Below the pieces are notes generated by a model. It did not search any database and had not been told where the DNA came from. It worked only from the letters and a program-made list of their open reading frames with translations. From Xenoacremonium recifei (Eukaryota; Ascomycota; Sordariomycetes; Hypocreales; Nectriaceae): DNA of 64,000 nucleotides. The stretch is taken from the NCBI GenBank assembly GCA_012184525.1, contig WOFQ01000005.1:558001-622000 (forward strand). Direction: 5' to 3'. Positions 56,835-64,000 of this stretch are shown here, piece by piece; the first letter of the stretch is position 1, and every line of letters starts with the position of its first letter. The translations under genes and the position numbers were made by a program.

Positions 56835-58943
56835 TTAACGAGCATCTCGACCTTTGAGAAGAGGTTGACCTGCTTCTTCAGGCCCGCCCGACTTGCCCGC
56901 ACGCTCTTCAGCTTCAGCCTCAGCTTCGGCTTTCTCGAGCTCTTCTTCGAGATCGTCTGCCTCTTCAGCCGTGGTCTGGACTCTGCTCCACGCGCCTCTG
57001 TTATTTTCTCTCCGTCTTGCCAGGCAGAATGCAACACACGTTCCCGCGATACCAAGTATAAGGCCGCCGATGCCGGAGAGGCCAGATGACACTGCGACCG
57101 TCATCTCCGGGAGCAACGAATTGGAATCGGTCGTGTTCAGCTGAGTCGAGTTGAGCTGAGTCGAGTTCTGTAGTGTCGAATTTTGTTGGGTCGCGTTTTG
57201 GGCCATTTCCAACATCACTTGGTTTTCCTGTATCCAAGAGTTTACCATCTCGTGCTGCTGATCAGAGAAATGGCTCGGGGTCTTGGTCGTTTCGACTCGA
57301 GACTTTTGCATCGGTTCGCCGTCCAGGCTAATCGCTTCGGCGTATACCTTTCCATGGAACCCGGGAACCATGAATGTCGTTTCGAATCCGGTTCTCTTCT
57401 GGTATCCGAGGAGAATAGGCTCCGTCTTGGCTTTTACCTCGTAAAAGTTCCAGCCCTTGACCTGGGTTGCTCCATTCCATGAGACATAGATGCCTGTTAC
57501 GATAGAATCGTTCGCGGCGCCGTAGACCTGCGAAACAATCGCAATCGGCTCGTTCGAGAAGCCCGTGAAGTTCAGCTTGTACGCTCGATAGTCGTCAAAG
57601 CGAGGTTCTTGGTATCGCACTTCCTGCACAAGCTCACCGTCCCAGGTGAACTCCGACATATAGGCTCGTTCGCCCCAGGCCACAATGCATTGGCCGTTGG
57701 GCAAGACTTGCACACTGCCACGGCGGTAAGCGTTTATATTATCCGGTCGTTTCCAGGCCCGCAGAAGGGTGGCAGTCATCGGAGTCGTCGCGGTCGAGAG
57801 GCTGACAAGAACACCCGCTGAGTCCTTCCCCTTCGGCTGTTGTTCGCCTTCCCACGAGTTGTTATCCAAGAAGCTGATGGTGGTGTGGGTAGCGTTGCGG
57901 TCGTGGACTCGAACGTGGTGCTGATAGCGGAACGTAAAGCCATCGATGTGCTGAAAGGAGCTTTTCTCTTTGCCCAATTGCCAAACGATGGAGCCATCCT
58001 GGCCGGAGATGAGATAGACCGTTGACAGATGTCGAATGGACACGAGGTAGTTTCCGTCGGCGGTCTTGTCTACTGCGTTGATATGGCTGGCGGTTGTCAA
58101 CGAAGTCGCTCTGTAGACCTAAGCAAAATTGCCACTTACTAGGGATCCTTCCAAATCCACGAGATCGGGACATGCTCGTGTGCCCACCACTCAAACACAG
58201 TTTTCCCAGTTGCGGTATCAATGTCTTGGAAGCCGTTGTCTTCTATCCTCTCCTCCTTGCCATCTGGATGCTTTTGAATCGCGCCCCTGATGAGGATGAC
58301 CAGAGCATGTGCCCCATCGTCGACGACGTTGAACTCGTGCATGTTAAAGGCCCGCTTCCCATTGTCGGCCATAACTTCCTTGACGACCTTATAATTGGTG
58401 TCCATGATGACGCCAGTGACTCTTTGGGATGGGACATCTTCTCCGTCCCCTTTCTCTCGAACGCTGAATGTGAGAACCTGCTCGCCCTTGTATGTCGCCA
58501 CGTCGAGGTTGTACGAACTGCGCTGGTCGAAGTCGTAGGCACCGCTCCAAATCAGATCCTGAAATAGTAACCATCAATATCTCGTTGCCCAGTTTCGGTA
58601 TGCGGTTGTGGCTTACACCTTGTCCATCGTATATGTGAGGCCCCGTTTGGGCTGGCATGAAAGAATGGGATGGACCCGAATCTCGATCGCGACCGTACGG
58701 TGATATGAAGAAGTAGCCTGGCGTCACCAGGTGCGGCTTGTAAGTCGTTACATTGAGCTTCTGAGGTCGAAGATCTGGTCGCTATTCCCATACATCAGCA
58801 TCAAAGTCGCTGCTCGAAGAAAACAGTTTACCAACTGTCACGTAGGAGATTTCCGACCGATCGGACTTGTGCCACGGTCTGTCTCCCCTAACCACCGCGC
58901 ACTCCAGGGACAGGCCGGCCAGAACAAGTCGAAGGAACCTCAT
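56835..58943 (-). CDS. Membrane-anchored arylsulfotransferase-like (ASST) protein
   Basis: Four exons, 58943-58832, 58774-58617, 58558-58140 and 58086-56835, give 646 aa. The last intron must use the fourth AG (CCAG before CATATC): the CTACAG acceptor in the same phase creates a TAA. Spliced, it reads WKDPYHINAVDKTADGNYLV. Seen: a signal peptide (MRFLRLVLAGLSLECAVV), the ASST beta-propeller part with GVIMDTNYKVVKEV, MHEFNVVDDGAHALV and SIVWQLG, then a Gln/Asn/Ser/Thr stalk of repeated NST sequons (526-553). One membrane helix (561-586) and an acidic Glu/Ala-rich cytosolic tail follow. Known: the family (PF14269) is named after bacterial arylsulfate sulfotransferase; activity of fungal members is unproven. 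The active part should face outside or the lumen. Confidence 0.85.
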
Positions 58944-59656
58944 TATACCAGGGCGCGGTATAAGACAGTGGGTGAAGTCGTTATAGCATGAATGGTAATG
59001 GCGCAATGCGATCCGGGGATGGCGTTAGACACGATAGCAAAAAAGGGGATCAGCAATTTAAAAGCACGCACGAGACATCAGGAAGACCGTCAGCAAAACC
59101 CCCCTTTCTTTGGCGCGCTGACTGACTAAGCTGTTTTGTTGTGTCTTGCTTTTCTTAGAAGCTAGCTGACACAGTCAGGGGATGTCACTCCGTACCAGCA
59201 ACTTTTCAGGCGATCCTCACGCTATTCGCCCCGCGGGGTAACGTGGCATAAGAGCTAAGCTTTATCCCCCGCTGAAAATCCCGTCCGTAAGGCTTGAATA
59301 CGAGCATAAGCTTCTCCATAACTCTTTATTCTCCGGAACCTCTCGGGTCTTGTCAGATCACGCAAAGGCTCGTATTGCCTATCAATAAGTCTCGTTATCT
59401 CCAGACCCCTCCTTCATAACCCACGTGTCCCCACGCGCACTGTTAGTTTCACTTCCGAGGCAAACTGGTTGTCTTCAAACGCGCCAACCCGCCTGTGCGC
59501 CGGGCCATGACCGGAAATGCGGCAGAACCGCCTGAACGGCGACGAACACCTAAGTAAAACTTGGCACATGGTAATCGGCTGCGAGAAGCGGATTTTGATC
59601 AACCGAGCTCTATAACATATCGTATAGTGCCGCCTTGGCCGACGTGCGCTGATCCA
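58944..59656. other. Intergenic stretch upstream of the ASST-like gene
   Basis: About 710 bp hold the promoter of the minus-strand ASST-like gene and the 3' flank of the Zn2Cys6 gene. No gene is supported. Confidence 0.55.
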
Positions 59657-61933
59657 TCAAAAGCTGGTGAAGTTCCAGATTTGGTCCATGCTGTCCATAT
59701 CATCCCACGACTCCCAGTTCATAAGATCTCCAATTTCATCAGTGGACATTGGCTCCAACCCTTCGAAATTTGCAAATGAAGAGGGAGGCATGGTCAAGTC
59801 TCCTGTGGGAACATATGAGTCTGCGGTGGGATCAATACTCTCCCCCGCGAACAACTGACTTTGCTCATGCGACGAGGTAATCTCTTGCTGTACAGCGTGA
59901 GCGACAATCTCGGTCGAAGAATCGTTTTCCAGAGCGCCATTGCCCTCCAAAATGACCTTCGTCTGTTGCTGGTCTCGGTGGCTCCGGCACTTCTCCATTA
60001 AGGCTTCCACATGCTCCCAGAGAGGGCCGGTCTTGACCTCCGGTGAGGCTGCACTGATGTGCTTGCTTATCAGATCCCATCTCCGTTCAAACGCTGGAGA
60101 CCAGGGCCGACACGAAGCATGGCCCAGGACGATAAACATGGCATGCCAAGGCATCGATCCTTCAAGTTGCCATTGCCATTTCACCCACGTTGGTTCGGTC
60201 TTGAGCTTATAGGCGGCTTCAATGACGGTCGTGGCTGGAACAAGCAAATCTGTCGTTGAATCCATTGCACCACCCGCACCCAACATCTTCGATTGCTTAA
60301 AACGAGAACGATAGATAAGGAGTTCTACCTTAGCAAAGAAGAGGTCTGTCAGGGTTTTAAGGAATGCTTCGAAGGGAACATCTGGTCGCAACTGCCGAAT
60401 GTATTTGTTCATAACCCTTGATTGGGCGCCGTGAAGAGTCTTGATTCTGGCTTCAGTTGATGTGATACTCCCAGAGTAATGCATTCGCACAAGCTTCCAA
60501 AGCTCGCATCTAATCAGGCAGAGAGTCAACCCACTAGGAGCGGGCTCGGGGGTTTGTGACAGACCCTGGGTTAAGACTCTATCATCGATGTTGCTGGGCA
60601 TTTGAGTACTGAATCCCCCATTTGAAAGGGATAGATCTGAAGCCGCTGGATTCCTCGATCTCGAGTCTAGAAAGCAGATTTGCCACCATAGGCGACGTCG
60701 TATTTCGGAATCTAGGGGTTTCTCCTCAGGATGTCCTACTTCTTGATGTAGCCCCATACGCTTGGCTAATCGTAGCACTGAACCGATGAGCGTCCAAGAT
60801 AGTTCACCAGCGCCCAAATATGGGAGAATTGTCAGATAAATGACAAATGCTTGGAGGACATTGATATCCTTTGAAGTGAGGAAATCGGCTCGAGCAAGGG
60901 CTTGCTCAGTTCCGAAGCGATATCGAGAAAGTAATCCATCCTTTGGAGCACCAAAATTGACTGTGACCTCGGCTTCTTTCATCGAAATAATGGTAGCGAG
61001 AGACAAAGAAAAGATTAAGGGCTGCAAAGTCAATCCTAGAGTACTTAGTTGATTGCCACCAAGTCCATGAATGATTTTGGCTGTTGTATCAACATGAAGA
61101 ATCTTGATAAAGGGATCAACTCTTTCTTGGTATGTCTGCCAGATAAACAGCATCTGAGAAGGCAGAGGACTGAAGTCGTCGAGACTAGAAGAATAGTCTT
61201 GGTCACTGAACACAAAGTTCTGGGGTATCCGCGACGGGATGGTGCCACCGGCGGCGTCCTCCATCGGTGGCAGAGCACCAGGCTCTCCCTCGTATTCGGC
61301 CACATCATGAATCGCCTGAAGAATGTTGTCCACCTGGTTTTGTTAGCGCTCTTGTTGATTTATATTTGTGATCATGTATGCACATACTTCGCCGCAAAAC
61401 ACACCCCAAAAGCGGTTACCGACGTGAAGGCCGCCGTCTTTGTCAATGACTAGACGGCCGAAATCCTCATCGAACTCGCTGCCCGGTTGTTGGCCAGCAG
61501 CCATGATGCTAGTGTTGTTAGTTTGAGACGTGGAGTTCAGCCCTGGAACATTATCATCGACGTGCGTGCTCGAGCCTGGGCCAGAGCTAGTTGACGTCGA
61601 CGGAGTATGCCACCGGTTCCCCGAGCCAGATCCGTCTTCGACCTGGGCTGCGAGCTCTGTGACGACTGTTTCTAGACGTCTTAGGCGACTCAAGAGTTCA
61701 GATTGCTTCTGGCTTGGTGATTTCCAGGCGGTAGGATCTCGAGTGCGACGAGGAATGCGGCCAGTGACGGGGTAATGGCACTCAATGTTGCCCTTGACGC
61801 AGTTGGCGCAAGGGTCGCGTCTGTCGCAGCGGACTTTGCGGCGGCGGCAGATCACGCAGCTCCAGATCTTCAGGCCCGAGTCCGAGGCTGCAGCCGGGGC
61901 CCCGGCACTGGTAGCCGCTTGTTGAGAAGACAT
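59657..61933 (-). CDS. Zn2Cys6 transcription factor
   Basis: Two exons, 61933-61388 and 61333-59657, with a 54-nt intron (GTATGT..CCAG), give 740 aa. Seen: zinc cluster C26-x2-C29-x6-C36-x5-C42-x2-C45-x6-C52 (SCVICRRRKVRCDRRDPC), a short zipper-like helix (SELLSRLRRLETVVTELAAQ), a Ser/Thr/Gly linker, then a fungal-specific regulatory domain with SWTLIGSVLRLAKRMGLHQE and IRRRLWWQICFLDSRS. The C-terminal region is acidic (MNWESWDDMDSMDQIWNF), a likely activation domain. Known: such factors bind CGG half-sites as dimers. Its start is 554 bp from that of the AIF2-like gene, so joint regulation or self-control is possible. Target unknown. Confidence 0.9.
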
Positions 61934-62487
61934 TGTTTGATGCTAGGAGTGGTACCCAGAGGCTGGAATCCAGTCGGAGGTCGGAGACTGTAAACGCCGA
62001 TGATAAGAGAGGCAGAGAGAATGTGACAGTTGCAGAAGACTCAAGAGGCGTTGATCCAGATCCTTGGAAATGAATCCGGTTGTATTCACGACCCAAAGGA
62101 GACCGAACAAGTCTCAGCCCTGGCAGATAATGATGGAATGAGATGGAGGAACGAACTCGAATAGCGGATCGGAGGTCGCTCTCGGACACGGAGCTCGGCC
62201 GTGAAAGCCCCCACTAGCCCGTCCGGGGATCAAGTCGCCCGCTAACAAACCACCGAGCATTCCAGCCCCGTGTCTCGGCCGCAGCGGCAGCAATGCTTGG
62301 TATATAGGGCTAGAAGGAGGGCGAGGTTCCAGAGCGCTGGTTATGCGCATTCCGTTTCTGCTTGGAATGTGACATTGTTTATGCCGTCTCCATACAACGG
62401 GCTAGAAGCTGCTAAGAATCGAGTACAACTGCCGGGCGATCCCTCCCCTTCTTTTGCCAAGACTTTATCACAAAAGCTCCGTATACG
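61934..62487. other. Divergent promoter, Zn2Cys6 factor / AIF2-like gene
   Basis: 554 bp lie between two divergent starts. No gene or RNA feature is supported. Confidence 0.5.
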
Positions 62488-63654
62488 ATGAGCACCGAAA
62501 AGACCAGAATGAAGAAGAAGGTCGTTATTCTCGGTGCTGGCTGGGCTGGCTTGCCTCTGGCTCACAAGCTGCTCAAGTATACAGCTCCCAAGGTGGCCGA
62601 CTTGCAGGTCATCCTCGTCTCACCCAGCAGCCATTTCTTCTGGAATGTTGCGGCAACCCGCGGGATCATCGCCGGAGAAATCCCCGACAAAGAGCTCTTC
62701 CTGCCTATTAAGCCTGCATTTGAACAGTACCCAGCCGAGCAGTTCGAATTTGTTCTCGCAAAGGCGGAGAATATCGATCCCGCCCACAACACCGTCCATC
62801 TCGTCACAAATGACGGCAATCAGCTGAACCTCGTCTACGATCAACTCATCATCGCAACTGGATCGGGTCTTTCTAGCAAACTGCCTCTGAAGCTTGCTGG
62901 CACATACGACGAAACTCTCAAATCGTGGCAGAATCTCCAGCAGAAGGTCGACGCAGCGAAATCCATCATCATCGCTGGAGCAGGCGCCACGGGTGTAGAA
63001 GTCGCAGGCGAACTTGCTGCCAAATATGGGGGCAAAAAGGTCATCAAACTCATCGTCAGTGGCGACAAGCCGCTCGAAGGATGTCTTGCGTCGGTGCGCA
63101 ATGTTGTCGATAAGGACCTGAAGAAGCTCGGTGTGAAGCTGGTCTACAAGGCCAAAGTGGTGGATGCGACAGAGGGAGGCAACGGAAACCAGACTACCTT
63201 GTCACTGTCGAATGGTACGACCCTTGTTGCGGACTTGTATTTGCCCCTGCACGGCGTCAAAGTCAATACGTCTTTTGTCCCGGGAGATCTCCTTGATGCG
63301 GCGTGTAACTTGCAGCTGGAAACCACAATGCGCGTCAAGGGCACAGACAACATCTGGGGTATCGGAGACGTTGGCAACATTGAGCCTAAGCAGCTTACTG
63401 TCACGGACAATCAGATCATCCACCTGGCTGGCGCCCTCGACGCTGTGTTGACAGGTTCGGGAGTGGTAAAAGACTATCAGCCCGGAAACAAGAAAATGAT
63501 CTTCGTTTCTTTAGGAAGAAAGTTTGCCACGGGTCAGATTGGCAACTGGAAACTGTTTGGCATCATGGTGTCTTATGTCAAAGGGAGGAAACTGTTTGTG
63601 GACACAGCGGAGGGGTATGTAGGAGGCAAGTACCTGCGACACGCTGCCATGTAA
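62488..63654 (+). CDS. AIF2/AMID-like FAD-dependent NAD(P)H oxidoreductase
   Basis: A single exon of 388 aa. Seen: an N-terminal Rossmann fold with KKKVVILGAGWAGLPLAHKL (Gly16, 18 and 21), a second dinucleotide fold SIIIAGAGATGVEVAGELAA (about 159-178) for NAD(P)H, an ATG motif in LIIATGSGL, the FAD-closing IWGIGDVGNIE, and a C-terminal helix region. No cleavable presequence is evident. Known: this matches the apoptosis-inducing factor 2/AMID and NDH-2-related family, cytosolic or membrane-associated oxidoreductases; fungal members are common and mostly unstudied. A second ATG at 62509 would remove seven residues. It may be controlled together with the divergent Zn2Cys6 gene. Confidence 0.88.
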   Translation: MSTEKTRMKKKVVILGAGWAGLPLAHKLLKYTAPKVADLQVILVSPSSHFFWNVAATRGIIAGEIPDKELFLPIKPAFEQYPAEQFEFVLAKAENIDPAHNTVHLVTNDGNQLNLVYDQLIIATGSGLSSKLPLKLAGTYDETLKSWQNLQQKVDAAKSIIIAGAGATGVEVAGELAAKYGGKKVIKLIVSGDKPLEGCLASVRNVVDKDLKKLGVKLVYKAKVVDATEGGNGNQTTLSLSNGTTLVADLYLPLHGVKVNTSFVPGDLLDAACNLQLETTMRVKGTDNIWGIGDVGNIEPKQLTVTDNQIIHLAGALDAVLTGSGVVKDYQPGNKKMIFVSLGRKFATGQIGNWKLFGIMVSYVKGRKLFVDTAEGYVGGKYLRHAAM

Positions 63655-63925
63655 TCTATTGTCGGAGTGATTTTTGAATTACCAGAATCTTATTTAGTTA
63701 TACTAAATAGTGAACGGCCTTAATGAGAATACTTTACGTCTGAACCTTGACCAGTCCCCCTTCATATCACAATGGGCGTGGAGCAGGACTATTGCTTCGA
63801 AGTAACAGATACACCCTTTCTAAACAGCCATCTTCCGAAGCAATACTATGCGCGCAGAATCCCTAGACGCAGGACCTTGTGACGCATATTATGATATGGA
63901 AGAGGGATATTGAATTAAGGGGGAT

Positions 63926-64000
63926 TTAGTTCTCTTTGATCTCAGCCGCAGTGTCAATGAAAAGAGGGGTAACGGCTTCGCAACACTCCCATTGGTCTGG
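63926..64000 (-). CDS. Possible C-terminal end of a gene cut by the window edge
   Basis: Reading in from the right edge on the minus strand, 24 codons are open and end with TAA at 63928-63926; the piece ends FIDTAAEIKEN. It is too short to identify. It could equally be chance. Confidence 0.25.
   Translation of the reverse strand, partial: PDQWECCEAVTPLFIDTAAEIKEN

Overview
This window is nuclear DNA of a filamentous ascomycete (Pezizomycotina). Most genes are split by 45-100 nt introns with GTRAGT-like donors, CTRAC-like branch points and YAG acceptors. The gene set is typical of the group: inositol phosphorylceramide synthase AUR1, GRC3, a Nab3-type RRM protein, a CaM-kinase, Zn2Cys6 and bZIP/DUF3425 regulators and a TRI12-type MFS pump. 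The species cannot be fixed from the sequence. All gene models below were assembled by eye from reading frames and splice signals, and every multi-exon model given keeps an open frame with whole-codon length.

Left part (1-25 kb), mainly housekeeping. A LisH/WD40 protein like Sif2/TBL1 (minus) is followed by a gene-poor stretch with one tRNA-Phe(GAA) gene. Then come a TMEM115-like Golgi membrane protein, an unrecognised 829-aa multi-pass membrane protein, a ferric reductase with GATA and CCAAT elements upstream, a Nab3-like RNA-binding protein, a small GGQ release-factor-like protein (probably mitochondrial), a Ca2+/calmodulin-dependent kinase and AUR1.

Middle (25-40 kb). Two long stretches (about 6.7 and 3.4 kb) hold no gene I can support. 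They flank a divergent pair, RPA34 (RNA polymerase I subunit) and GRC3 (polynucleotide kinase of rRNA maturation), which share a 411-bp promoter carrying RRPE- and PAC-like elements.

Right part (40-64 kb), accessory in character. It holds two Zn2Cys6 regulators, a bZIP/DUF3425 regulator, a TRI12-like and a VBA/Fnx1-like MFS transporter in divergent orientation, a secreted arylsulfatase, a 2EXR-domain protein, a Mae1-like dicarboxylate transporter, an APH-family kinase, a membrane-anchored arylsulfotransferase-like protein and an AIF2/AMID-like FAD oxidoreductase. Sulfate-ester hydrolysis, possible sulfo-transfer, transporters and regulators occur together, but nothing proves that they form one pathway.

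The most unusual observation is the tRNA-Phe gene at 6179-6306 (minus). It has no intron at the canonical position 37/38. Instead a 55-nt insert sits in the D-loop between nucleotides 20 and 21, with every mark of a spliceosomal (mRNA-type) intron: GTAAGT donor, CTAAC branch site and CTAG acceptor. Removing it restores a 73-nt tRNA-Phe with one acceptor-stem mismatch, followed by a T6 Pol III terminator.
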